The notes below the pieces were generated by a model, which made no database searches, was not told the DNA's origin, and saw only the letters and a program-made list of their open reading frames with translations. From Pogonophryne albipinna (lineage: Eukaryota > Chordata > Actinopteri > Perciformes > Artedidraconidae), in NCBI GenBank assembly GCA_028583405.1, contig CM053243.1:23648867-23712866 (forward strand): DNA of 64,000 bases. Direction: 5' to 3'. Both the position numbers and the translations under genes were made by a program. The first letter of the stretch is position 1. Each line of letters starts with the position of its first letter. Positions 11,825 through 23,400 of the stretch are shown one piece after another.

Positions 11825-13039
11825 TAGGGGTGTAACGGTTCACAAACATTTCGGTTCGGTACGTACCTCGGTTTTTAGGTCACGGTTCGGTTCGGTACGT
11901 TTTCGGTACAGCAGACAAAATTATCACAAAACATAACATTTTTTTATTTTTATTAAACTGTGAATAATGTATTCACTCAAATAAATACAAAATATAATAT
12001 AATAAACATTAAGGTGCAGCATTTCGATGAACTAAAATAATCTGTATTTGAACTTTACTGTACTAGTACTCACAAAACAAATTATTAGTTTTGGGTTTTT
12101 AATTATTATTAAACTGAATATTCACTCAAATAAATATAAAATATAATAAAATAAACATTAAGGTGCAGCATTTCGATGAACTGAAATAATCTGTATTTGA
12201 ACTGTACTGTACTACCTAAGCAGCCAGTTTGACATGACTTGCTTGTCATTGTATTTTCATGTTTTTTTAAAGAAAAATGTACTTGTCCACATTGCTTGCT
12301 GAAAGGGCAGATCTGCTGGCACTAACAATGTCTCCTGCTGTGGAGAACACCCTCTCGCTAGGGACAGAGGGAGCAGATACAGCCAGGTAGCGCTTTGCTA
12401 ACATGGCAACATGAGGAGATTTGGCGTTTGTAATAGCTTTGGCTCGGTCTGAACTTTTTGCGAGTGGTGGAGGCTTAAATGCTAGTGGGAGTTGGGTTTG
12501 CACTTCAGTCTTTTTTCTTTTGGTACCGGTGATATTCACGTTCGGGTGATGCCTTTTCAAATGAGTGTGCAAGTTTGATGTATTGCCAGCCGCGTAACCA
12601 ATTTTAGTTGAAGAATGCCGACAAACAGCTTTGGTTCGGTCCACCTGTCTTTGTCCGTCATCCTTGTACGTAACTGCGAAACCAAAATGTTCCCAAACCG
12701 GAGACTTCAATGATGCTGGAGGATTTTCGAGCTCAACTTTATCTGCGTTCGCCATTTCGACAGTTCCTCAAATTACTGACTACATTTGAACGCATCCCTC
12801 TGACCAGCTCGTCCAATGAAATGACTTGCTCGCTCTATGACGCGTTGAACACAATGGGAGCAAATTACTCTGAATGCTGCGACGCAGCACCTGAGATTAC
12901 TTCCAAGAAGTTGTTCACGTTCTCAATTTTTTACGTTTAACGTTATATTCGTTCGGTACACTTCGGTACACACGTGTACCGAACCGAAGGGCCCGTACCG
13001 AATAATTTCGGTACGGGTACGTGTACCGTTACACCCCTA
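11825..13039 (-). mobile_element. Complete hAT transposon deletion derivative (BED-finger type), 1215 bp
   Basis: Ends are TAGGGGTGTAACGGT and its exact inverse ACCGTTACACCCCTA, flanked by a perfect 8-bp duplication CTAAACAC (11817-11824 and 13040-13047), the hallmark of hAT insertion. Subterminal regions carry many copies of CGGTTCGGTAC and its inverse, likely transposase binding sites. Inside is one minus-strand ORF that keeps the two ends of a transposase but not its core. A roughly 150-bp AT-rich block is tandemly duplicated (about 11951-12066 and 12107-12215, sharing AAGGTGCAGCATTTCGATGA). The element cannot move by itself but could be mobilised by a full-length relative. Confidence 0.95.
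12267..12755 (-). pseudogene. hAT transposase, BED finger fused to dimerisation tail, catalytic core deleted
   Basis: This 162-codon open frame starts MANADKVELENPPASLKSPV. Residues 21-70 resemble a BED zinc finger: WEHFGF, then C45-R-H-S48, then NLHTHLKRHHP with the histidine pair near 65 and 69/70. The second zinc cysteine, normally at position 48, is serine, so metal binding is probably impaired. From about residue 112, SPHVAMLAKRYLAVSAPSVP continues into SERVFSTAGDIVSASRS, the conserved C-terminal hAT dimerisation region. The 400 or so residues of RNase H-like core and insertion domain expected between them are missing. The join is near residue 110. The frame is still open, so a short product that binds element ends is conceivable, but nothing shows expression. 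Confidence 0.9.
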
Positions 13040-13884
13040 CTAAACACTCAGCTGTGTGGCATTTTGTTGAAAAGAGAAGGCAGATACAAACGGCGCAGCT
13101 TCTTTTGAAATGGATGCATTGATGGTAATTATGTTATTATTGAATTTTAATTAGCTGAAACTGCCAGTGACGGTGGCTTAGTTGACACTTTATTTCTGAC
13201 ATTGGTTGCTTGTAATTACATTGTGAACAAAATGACACCAATGTGGCATTTTCTCACCTCCTCCTACTTGTGTTGCAGAACACAGAGGAGATGAGCTGAA
13301 GCTAAATGTTTAATTTGGGCTCTGTCTGCGCAGCCCTGCAGGTTTTCTGCTTCCTCATATAGGACAAATTACACAACAAAACTTGCAGCAGGAGCAATTG
13401 TGCGTATCTAGAGCAACGCCCGTAGCTCTGCTCAGTCCCAGCTGATAAAGGGATCTTGGCTTATTGTCACTGCAGTGTGGGTTTATACATGTCTCTCGCA
13501 GTTTCTGCCAGTCATGTTGATTTGTATAGGAATGTAAAGTTATACAGCGTGTTTTTCCACCAGAAGAAAGAAGAGATGGCAAGAGACATGGATGTACAGA
13601 TTACTAAACAAGGAGTCATGACAGGGATGCACCCAAACTATTTATATCACTTATCTGAATGTTTTTACTGCAGAGGATATGCTGTACATCTCACCTCTGG
13701 AAAACATCCAGTTTTTCCTCTGCAGATACAAGGAAGCAAAATATAAAAAGTGTTTCACTTCTGGCAACATCCTGTTGATGCGCTGCTCCTTTGTGGTCAC
13801 ATCCATGGTGGATTTTCCTCATTATAACTGTATCTGATTTAAGCGAAGAGGAGCAGATGTGTGATAATGTGTGAGCTGAATAAC

Positions 13885-14296
13885 AGGAGTGTATGGCACT
13901 GTCTATGGCAGTGAATGCTGGACCCTGAAGCCAACCCAGCAAAAGTTTCTAGACAGATGCTACACCAGAATGTTGCGAGCAGTACTTAACATCAGCAAGA
14001 GTGTACATGTAACCAACAAGATCCTGTACGAGGGAATACCAAGGGTGAGCGAGAAAATTGCAGCCAGGAGAATGAGACTAGCAGGACATTGCCAAAGGCA
14101 TCAAGAGCTGCCAGCCAGCAAATTGGTGCTGTGGGAACCAACACATGGGCATCGGTCACGAGGACGTCCCACACTAACATACGTGGACGTACTCAAGAAT
14201 GACGCAGGAGCACAAAGTACCAATGAACTGGCCAGATGTATGGAGAACCGGGATGACTGGAAGCGACGATGGAGGGCTCGTCTGAGGACGACCTAG
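13885..14296 (+). mobile_element. Non-LTR retrotransposon ORF2 C-terminal remnant
   Basis: An open frame of 135 codons reads VYGSECWTLKPTQQKFLDRC, later RMLRAVLNIS, HVTNKILYEG and RVSEKIAARRMRLAGHCQRH, then LVLWEPTHGHRSRGRPTLTY, ending RRWRARLRTT and a stop. The order ECWTL, MLR, VSEKI-RRLRxAGHC and LVLWEPTHGxRSRGRPxLTY is the C-terminal region of RTE/CR1-like endonuclease-reverse transcriptase proteins. Everything before it, including the YADD catalytic region, is absent. The frame has no stop, which suggests a fairly recent or slowly decaying fragment. I see no clear tail or target duplication. It lies in the same orientation as the host gene. Confidence 0.85.
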
Positions 14297-16309
14297 AGAG
14301 AGAGTGTAAGATGTGTTGACAGGACTCCCATTATTAGCAGCCTACCCTCGCAGTGTGTGCCTGCCTCTCACACTCCCTGCTGTGTCACTCTCCAAGGTCA
14401 GCTGATGTTCACATCCACACAGCAGCGTTTTAGATTCCCAGTTGCTCTCTGTTTCTCTCGAGCAACACCAATTTGAAATGTGCTCTCCAGTGAGCAACAA
14501 CGCTGCCTTTTCTTTGTCTCACACCCTCAGAGTCTGAGGAGTGTAAAGGAAGAGTAGCAGGTCTCACACAACAGCTCAATGCATCAATTCTCTTCATGTG
14601 GCATTGACTTGTGTTTCATCCAAGGCTGCGCTGCGGTTTCAGAAGAACCACCCTCCCTCCTCCCTTTTAATTGAGTTTAGCACTGAAGAGGCGCTCCCAC
14701 ATGATTTAGTCTGTTTGGTTTGTGTTAGTGGATGGAACATCAAGGTGAAACATATTTGAGTACAGCATATTCAAAATGACTCTGGGGTTTACTGTGATTA
14801 ACACAGAATTCTCATTTAACAAGCCAGGAGAGTCTTTTTTTTTCATCTGTTTGTCCAAAGAAATAAAATGTGAGATTAAAAAGTAACACTACCATCACCT
14901 TAAAGTGCATACTATGATACATAATAATTCCACATTTGTGAAACACTCTGGGTTACTTTCTGGAAGAGAGTTAGATGAGAACATTGATACTACCTTATTC
15001 AAAAAGATGCTTAAGCCAACAGCTGGTTAGCTTATTAGCACAAAGACTGGACAGGGGAGGAAATGGCCGACATGGCTTTGTTAGAGGCTACAAAAACAGC
15101 CTACTAGTAATTCTAAACTCACTAATTAAATGGGAAAAATCAAACTGTGTCACTAATTACCAGGTATATTAAGTAAGGGATAATGTGCAGCGAGGCGGTC
15201 GTTATTTGAAAAAGAACATTTGCCAGGTTGATCATGGAGCTTGATCATCCTGTTAGTTGGTGAGCTTGTACAGTAGGTGGATTTTTACAACTTTAGGACA
15301 GAGTGCGGCTTGCTGTTTCTCCTCATTTCCAGTCTTTGTGCTGAAGATTAGCTGCTGGCCTGCAGCATTGTTGGAGAGTGGCGTCAATCATCTAACTCGA
15401 ACACGCATATTTTCAGAAATGTCAAACTATTCCTTTAGAGCTTAAACGCACACTTTTGAATTACTCGGCTTATCTAAATTTCACAGGTGGTCAGACATCA
15501 GACAAGGTCACAAACACTGCTGTGGCGGAAGTGTTCACCATTTGGATTACAGGGATAATCCCTTTATTATTTGACAATATGTTATTCTGAATCTGGTCTG
15601 ACCTCTACAGTGATGTGATTTGTGATCAAGGTCTGTTGTACAGTGCACTGTGTATGTGTGTAAGCCGGGCTATATTCCACACACAGATGAAGGTTTCGCC
15701 TTCCTCCATATTTGAGTTATGCCTAAACCAAGACGCGGTTATATGATCTTTGCCTGTGATTTGATCAATAGACAACATTACCGCAGTCTCCCAAAAGGCC
15801 AATATTGTTGTGTGGTAATGGGAATGCACAGCCACATGAGCAATGCTTTCTCCCAAAGTAATCCACATTGATTTGTGGGACCACTTTGATAAATTGAGGG
15901 GGTTTTAGCCTTTGTGTTGGTCCATTGCAGAGCACTCTGCTCTGTTGTGTGAGTGGGTGTTTGAATTGATGCCTATGGATCTGTCCACAATACCAACCCC
16001 CTGAAGGGCCCTGTGAAAAAGTCCCTTAAACATTAAAACTTTGTATTTTTACTTTCTTTCAATTGTTGTATTCCAAAACTTTTAACCACCTTCATAAGAG
16101 AGGACTTCTTCACTCTTGATTGTTTGTCGATTATTTTCAAATGATAAGTGCGGGGTAAGAAGCCCTTTTAATATTCATGAAAGTGTGGGGGCTCATTTGA
16201 CAGTCAGCAACATGCCGTTCATAATTCAAAGCAGCAGGAGAATATAAAAAAAAAGAACCCTTTGTACTCTGTGCAGTGATTCAGCCGGAGCTACTGTAGG
16301 TGGGATATA

Positions 16310-17134
16310 CACTGAACAAAAATATAAACGCAACACTTTTGTTTTTGCTCCCATTTTTTATGAGATGAACTCAAAGATCTAAAACATTTTCTATATACAC
16401 AAAATAACCATTTCTCTCAAATATTGTTCACAAATCTGAAAAAAATCTGTGATAGTGAGCACCTCTCCTTTGCCGAGATAATCCATCCCACCTCACAGGT
16501 GTGGCATATCAAGATGCTGATTAGACAGCATGATTATTGCACATGTGTGCCTTAGGCTGGCCACAATAAAAGGCCACTCTGAAACGTGCATTTTTGCTTT
16601 ATTGGGGGGGTCTGGGGGGGTTCGAAAACCAGGCAGTATCTGGTGTGAGGGGTAGGGGTAGGGTTAGGGTAATGTTGTGAATCGAGTGGCCTGTGTTCGT
16701 CGTCCATAACATACGCCTGCCCATACCATAACCCCACCACCACCATGGGCCACTCGATTCACAACATTACCCTAACCCTAACCCTACCCCTACCCGTCAA
16801 ACCAGATACTGCCTGGTTTTCGGACCCCCCCAGACCCCCCCAATAAAGCAAAACTGCATGTTTCAGAGTGGCCTTTTATTGTGGCCAGCCTAAGGCACAC
16901 CTGTGCAATAATAATGCTGTCTAATCAGCATCTTGATATGCCACACCTGTGAGGTGGGATGGATTATCTCGGCAAAGGAGAAGTGCTCACTATCACAGAT
17001 TTTTTCAGATTTGTGAACAATATTTGAGAGAAATGGTTATTTTGTGTATATAAAAAATGTTTTAGATCTTTGAGTTCATCTCATGAAAAATGGGAGCAAA
17101 AACAAAAGTGTTGCGTTTATATTTTTGTTCAGTG
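16310..17134. mobile_element. Tc1/mariner palindromic MITE, 825 bp
   Basis: It begins CACTGAACAAAAATATAAAC and ends with the inverse, both flanked by TA (16308-16309, 17135-17136). The two halves are near-perfect inverted copies of about 400 bp. Each matches the 5' part of a Tc1-type element I recognise from many fish and amphibian genomes (TTTGCCGAGATAATCCATCC, GCTGATTAGACAGCATGATT). The centre (16683-16760) holds a short fragment of the transposase gene: on the minus strand it reads GGGGVMVWAGVCYGRRTQ, a Tc1 catalytic-domain motif. The element cannot encode a transposase. The structure implies a fold-back (inverted duplication) origin. Confidence 0.92.
16649..16672. repeat. Telomere-like/G-quadruplex motif inside the MITE, left arm
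   Basis: GGGGTAGGGGTAGGGTTAGG and the following bases contain four G-runs separated by 2-3 bases, fitting a quadruplex rule and including one TTAGGG pair. The inverse lies at 16768-16795. Because both arms carry it, it belongs to the element and is not a captured telomere. Confidence 0.8.
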
Positions 17135-17586
17135 TATTTTATTATCAGCCGCAGCCAAATGATTCCCTCTCCGTTAGCAGGGAGGTGTTTAAGAGATTAA
17201 AATACTCATGAAAGCAGAGTATGTGTGCAAGTCAGCTGACATTTACCTCATGCATTCAATAACACTTTATTCAGGTGTTCTGCAGACAACATTGTGTTAG
17301 GACAGAAATTAATGGGGACAGAAATGCCCTTGAAATGTAATCACGCAGCCGTGAAATAAAAAATGAGTCGGCAAACAAAGCACAACTGCAGTGGAATTAG
17401 GTGCTGACTCAACACAAAGCATGGCACTGCATCAACAAACAAAACAACTAATCAACTAAATCTCTCTAAAGCACCCGGATGTCGAAGGTGGGCTGGTCTG
17501 TGACGGAGAGAGGGGAAACAGAAACATGCTTTTACATAAGAATAGGTGTAAAAGGTAACATGGTTTAAATGAAATACTTACCGTGT

Positions 17587-17640
17587 ATAGGTACAAGGGG
17601 AATATTGTACCTCTTAATAGTTTAAGAGGTACAATAACAA
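17587..17640. repeat. Small perfect hairpin, GGTACAA type
   Basis: TTGTACCTCTTAA (17605-17617), loop TAGT, then the exact inverse TTAAGAGGTACAA (17622-17634). A further GGTACAA occurs at 17590. It resembles the core of a fish repeat built on GGTACAATATTGTACC units, but only this piece is present. Confidence 0.6.
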
Positions 17641-20600
17641 ACATTATTTTGCAGCTCAACCCCTTTCAACATTTTTATTTCAGTGAAAAGGAGAATGTCA
17701 CAACCTACCCACTACTTACAATGCGTCCACTTTACCCAGTAAGTACATTGATGAAACCCTATACATATATTCAATATTTACACTTTAATTCCCGGGCTGT
17801 AAACTGGAGTTTTACCAGGGAAACAAGTGTCAGCAGTACAATGGAGAGTTTGCCGAACTGCTTTTTTATTTCCGACATCTCTATAAAAAGTGCCCTAGGA
17901 AGGAGCCATAAATCACATTGTTGTCGAAGGATTTTGCCCTCAGGCCGTTCTCGAAGCAATATGGGATTTTTAAAGGGATGTAATTCTTTGTGTAACTGAG
18001 ACCTTTGCAGGAGGTTCAAATTGAAATAATTGTCAGTGATCCTCAGAGGAAATTTGAGACCTTAAGGCACAAATTCACAATGTGTCCCACTGGATTAAAG
18101 ATCTAATTGAGAGGCGGTGATCTCACATGAAGGCACAGGAAGCAGTGCTCATCTGCCTTCAGCTGCTCTTTTTGTATGTCTTATTTGTCTTCAGAGATGT
18201 GTGCAACGCTGCATAATCATATATAAAGTGTAGTTAGTGTTCCAATGTTATAATTGTTCTTAGCCACACTGTAATCTTCAGCGAGTCGGGGGTCAGCTTT
18301 GCTCATTTGTTTATGTTTCTCTTGATGAAATGATGAATGTGCTGCGGTCACATGAAGCTGAGTGTGTTCATTAGCCTGATGCATGCTTTTCCTGGGCGTT
18401 GTCACACTGTACAATGATTCTGGTATTGAGCGGGGAATCGTCTCACAGCCCCCCCTCACTCAGAGCTGGCTTATAAATCTCTGGCTTTGTAGATCTGCTG
18501 AAGATCTGTAATCACGCAGAAAAGTTGTTGGATTTTGGATTGTTGAAGTGTGCAGGGGGTGAGCTCAGTGTTTCTGCATGACTCTGTAGTGTGTGTTTCT
18601 TTGTTCGTTTAAACCAGCAAACTTAATTGGGTTTAATTTGATGACATTCATTCCACATTAGGATCTGGAGCCTAAAGATCATCACCATTTATAGTTTGGA
18701 ATTTCCCTTATGAGGACAAGAAACCTAAGCCAACATCCTCCCACATCCTCCAACTTCACAAATCATGTCGTTAGTGTAGTGACGACTCCACTCCAAATAT
18801 ATACTGGAAATGGTTTCATGAAGGTATTTGTATTTATTTGGGTATTTCCACTTTAGATTAAAGTTACCATATCATTAGTACGGCTAACTTTCTAGTTGAA
18901 ATACAAGGCAAGTTTATGTGTGCAGCAGACTGACATACATAGTGCCAATAAATGATTTATTTTAGCATAAAGCTTGACTTCCACTGCCTGATATCATGTT
19001 TACCCTACACACAAATGTAGGTTACTTTCATCAATGTATTTATTTACATGCTTATATTTTGTCTGCTACAATTTTTATTACATTTTTGTTATGGGCTTTG
19101 CGTAAAAGTTAAGCAATAATGCTGAATATAATGCCGAAGCCATCCCCACTCATTGTCATCATGTAGGCAAAGATACTGAAGCTTTTTATTCAACAACCTG
19201 GCAAAAGAAACTCTTTATTTCTGCCATTTCCATCCAGGTTTTGTCAAATATGTAAATGTGAGATCAATAACCTACAGCCCTTGCACAGACATGTGTCTAA
19301 ATACAGATCCCAGCAGCTTCAAATGGAGCATGAGGATATTGACATGCAGGCCCATAGATATTTCTGATCCAAACATCTGACTAGTTGAGAGGATGTTTTC
19401 ATGATGTTACTAACATGAATTAAGGGTGTCCACTGCTGCAAAAGTTTCCATAAAATAGGAAACTATAACGTTTGTACATCCACCTTTATGCCTGCAGGGT
19501 GTGAGTGTTTGATAACCGAAATGTGGTGGAGCTTTTAATCACTCACTGTATTCCTGGAGAGGAGAGGAGGTTTTACAGGGAAGTCCTTGTGGGTGAGGGC
19601 AGCCGCCTGTCTCCTCCACTCTCTTCAAACCTTGTGAAAGGTCATGTGGTATGAGCGGCTCTCACCCCGGGCCACAGCGCCCGGATGATGTGTAAGTGAG
19701 AACATTACCTAGTGGCAGCCTTGCATGGGGAGACGGGATTTCAGGGGAAATATTATACAACCAACTGCAGCAAGATAAAGCTATAGTATGACATGTTCCT
19801 ACTTTGAGTTTCTAGTTGATTTTTCCTGTAATGTGTAACCAACTCGCCTCACATGTGCGCTCATAAAAGGCAGATTAACTGATTAAAGCACAGTCACAGT
19901 AGCAGTAAATACTGCTGCTTTAATCATGGTTATACAAACCAGCGGATGCCAGCTGCCTTTTAGAGCGTCATCACTATTTAGATGTCTTTACTTTGCTGTG
20001 GGAGTACTGTGCCCAGAAATTAGAAGCATCTTCAGCCCACCAGTCGTCCTTTGAGTGTCACCAGCCATGATTTCAAAAATACATTCGTTTTGGTGACACT
20101 TGGAGAGTAAACCTGGGTCATTGAACTTGAAACAAGTCATGAAGTTGTCGTTGTGTTGCAGGAAAATCAGTCAGCATCAATACAAAGCACTGAAGGAAGT
20201 TTGTGGTCGTAATCATTCACAGATGCCTGCCTCAGCGTTAATTACTTCTTGAGTTGAAAGTGTGCTCAGCTGCCTCTCTGTGAAAGACAGTTTGGTGTTT
20301 GTCTTAGTTTGTTTTAATGACTAGCAGAGTTTTATGCCTGCTGAGATATCAAGCTTTCAAGTGTCTGATGAGATGGTCCTGTTTCAGAATTTGCAGCAGA
20401 TGGAAATAATCCTTCAGATCCTTTAGAACAGGGCTCAGCACTTTTGTTTAATCTTTGTTTTTAAAATCAGGAAATCTCTCTATATATATATATATATATG
20501 TGATTTAAAAAAACTGGAAAATGAAAGTAACTGCAGTGAACAGTGTCACCCTGCAGCAGAAACACAACATCTTGTGGGTGAGATAAATCCAGGTGAAAAT

Positions 20601-22435
20601 CAGTTTCGACTTTCTGAGACTTTTGGGGGTGGGAAAATCGTTAAATGTCTTAAACTCCCTGCTCATTCTCAAAGGTCTGATCTTGTCTCGCTGTGATAAT
20701 TGTGCAGTGATCTCTTGTCATCTACCTAATCTGTGATAAAACTGCTCTTTTCCTGTTAGATCATGGGTCAAAGTGGCTATTGTTTAGATATTCACTCATG
20801 TCTCATGTTTCTCCTGATTTAACAGTGTGAGGGGACATCAACTAAAAGTACCCACTGATTTATAAAGACCGAGTCCTGCATACAGCCGCCACACTGGGAC
20901 ATAGCTTCTCAATATACAGCAGCAATAGTTTAAAAATATTAAGATCAAGATCTCTGATTCTGAGCCAGGCTGATGCAGATGAGAGGACACAGCCTGCACG
21001 CCCACCAAATCACAACTCACTCTCTCCTTTCAAATGTGGTTGTCTGCAGGGCGGGATTATCCCGTCAGCAGAGGACTGAAAGCTCCATTCAGCTGTCGGA
21101 GTCACTGCAGCTGTATGCAGGAGGGATGCAGGCATGCTGCACACTGCTGCAAGCCGCAGACCTTTACTCCTGATTATGGACCATACAGAACTTAGTTAGA
21201 ACAAGTTATTTTGTACACAACATTTCAGCAACAAGTCAATTAATATCGCTTTACATGAAACATTAAAAACAATGAGAGAAATTGCAAAAGAAGCACATTA
21301 TAAAAATACATTTAAGTAGTTAAAGGTCACATCCAGGTAAGTTAGTACTTTCCCTCTCTTTCTCTCACACACACACAGGTAATTTACAGCAACAATTATC
21401 TAAACAACTTGACAAAATGGATGAAAAACACACACAGCTTTTTAGTGGCGGCCAGATTGGTGAAATATTGCAAGAGTCAATGTTTTATAACTGGCACTCA
21501 AAGTGAAGTATAGATTACAAACCTCTTTCTGCAGCGCATCAGTGCATCATACCATCAGGAGGGAAATACAGATATTGTCATCCGTCCATCATTCAAAACG
21601 CTTCTAGTAACGTCTCTTCCACCTCTAGGCAATTGTCTGTCTTCTTGTGGTTGTTTTTTTCTGCTATGAGGATTTAACAACCAAACGTAATGCAGATTCT
21701 GTCATGTGTTGATTTTCATTCTTGTGTCGCAGCCAGTAGGTCCCTGAGTGCAATATCTGGATAATTGAAAGGAAGACATTTATGTTTTTTTTTTCTCTTC
21801 CCTCCATACTCTATATTCATTTGTTGCAGCATCAAAGAAGCTCTTGTGAAATGAGAAGAGGCAGTCCATGTGTAACTGCGTTTGTGCTCATGCATGTGTG
21901 ACAGGCCTGTGTACAAGAGACAGAGAGGCTGATGGAGATCTAAATCAGGAAGAGAAGCCAGAGAGTCACTGAACTGCTCCTCCTCTCCTCCTTTCCTCTC
22001 CTCCTCTTCTCCCCTCTCCCTTCCTCTTTGTCTCTCTTCAAAACAAGTGGCATTGTCCACATAAAGCCCTGTGCACGTGTGTGTTTGTACCTGGAAGATG
22101 TAAAAGTGTATGCCTTTGGGACAGATACACAAAATAGAAGACAATAAACGGGAACACACAACAGTTGTGTTGGTTTAAAACAGGAATGTGTCTGCTCCAT
22201 CAGCCTTGCTTGAGGTGAATGACTGAAAAACGGCACTGAAACAGGAGATGTATGATGAAGGTGATGCTTATAGTGATGATGTGGTTAAAGGATGCGGATA
22301 TATCTCTCTTTAAGGTTTATCCTGGTGAAGTGTGAACCATGTACTGAATGATTCATCCTGTTACATTCATGCTTCCATGCATGCTTATGAATTCAATAAC
22401 TTACATTCTACATTTAAATGCTTCAGGCTGTTCTT

Positions 22436-22710
22436 ATTCAATCACTTTTATTAATACAGCCCATTTAATAAAAGTGTACACTCAAAATGTTTTAAAAAAG
22501 AAAAGAAAGATCTAACAAAATATAAGATTGGATTGGATGAACAAAAGGGTAATAATAAAAATGGGGATTCTAAAATACCCACTATCCATTATTATTATAT
22601 TTAAAAATATGTGTTTTAGGTCTGCATTTAAAAAAAAGACACTAAAGCAGCTGACCTTTAGTCCATGTGGTAAAGACTTCAAAAGTAAGACTACAACCAC
22701 TCCGCTTGAG
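22436..22710 (-). mobile_element. Degraded L2-type LINE 3' end, probable
   Basis: CACTTTTATTAATACAGCCC resembles the inverse of a LINE tail. Further right, TTTTAGGTCTGCATTTAAAA and AGCAGCTGACCTTTAGTCC resemble the last ORF2 codons in inverse orientation, in the same order as in the clearer copy at 8434-8890. It is heavily diverged. Confidence 0.5.
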
Positions 22711-22869
22711 TAAAAAGCAGCAAGCAGGGCATTATATCAACCAGAGACTCATTTTTTACCGGGCAATTACACAAGCTGCACTTACATGTAATATTTTTAT
22801 TTTATGGAAGCTTGTAAATGTTGAATAGGAGCATTATCATACTACTAGTTCATGTCATGTTGACCCGCT

Positions 22870-23400
22870 CTCACTCTCAGGCTGCAGCTGATAACTGGGA
22901 TGTACTCTCTCCCTCTGGCATGTTATTGTCTGCTCGTGATTCACATTCAGAGGGGATGTTGCTCTCCTGATTCATAGATTCAGGAGAGGTACTACAGGCC
23001 TCCATGAGTGAGAGGAGAACCCCCCCCCCCCCCAACAACCAGCAGCAGCAGCAGCAGCAGCAGCCAACCTGTTGTCCCACTGTTTCCATGGCAACGGCAG
23101 CGAGGTGCTGCTGCGATCCGAAGCGAAGCGATGATATACAAGATGGGGGGAGGGGATTAGCAAGGAGGAGCAGGTGGGTAGGTGGAGAGAAAAAGGGAAT
23201 ACTGTAGGAAACGGATGTTAGGGGAAGAAAAGTGCTGCCGTTGTTGAAACAACGGGAACACGAGGAGGCCAAGTGTTCACGTCTGTTAGCTTTGTCAGCA
23301 GCAGCTCCAGTTAGACGCGCTGCAGTGCGGAGACTCTGCATCAAACATCTCCTGATCCATGCTGTGGAGATCTCATGCTCTCTGAGACTAGCACTCACTG
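22870..23400. promoter_or_regulatory. GC-rich intronic patch with RFX X-box, candidate enhancer or promoter
   Basis: This stretch is markedly richer in GC and CpG than the surrounding intron. It contains C14 (23020-23033), (CAG)8 (about 23039-23062) and, at 23082-23095, GTTTCCATGGCAAC, a full two-half-site match to the X-box bound by RFX transcription factors (GTNNCC-AT-GGNAAC). It gives open frames on both strands (173 codons on -, starting MSASLREHEISTAWIRRCLM), but these contain homopolymer runs and no recognisable domain. A regulatory region or alternative first exon of the host gene is my preferred reading; an antisense transcript start is the alternative. Confidence 0.4.
23020..23062. 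repeat. C14 run followed by (CAG)8
   Basis: A cytosine homopolymer, ACAAC spacer and an uninterrupted CAG triplet array. On the + strand one frame reads a short proline-then-glutamine run; on the minus strand the CAG array gives a cysteine or alanine run. Confidence 0.95.

Noticed and set aside
16649..16795. Interstitial telomere (TTAGGG)n
   Set aside because: Only one or two true units per arm, mirrored in the palindrome. They are part of the MITE.
22877..23398. 173-codon minus-strand protein with a poly-cysteine run
   Set aside because: The run is a CAG triplet array next to a C homopolymer. No domain, no clear splice sites, and GC-rich DNA lengthens chance frames. Kept only as a candidate regulatory region.
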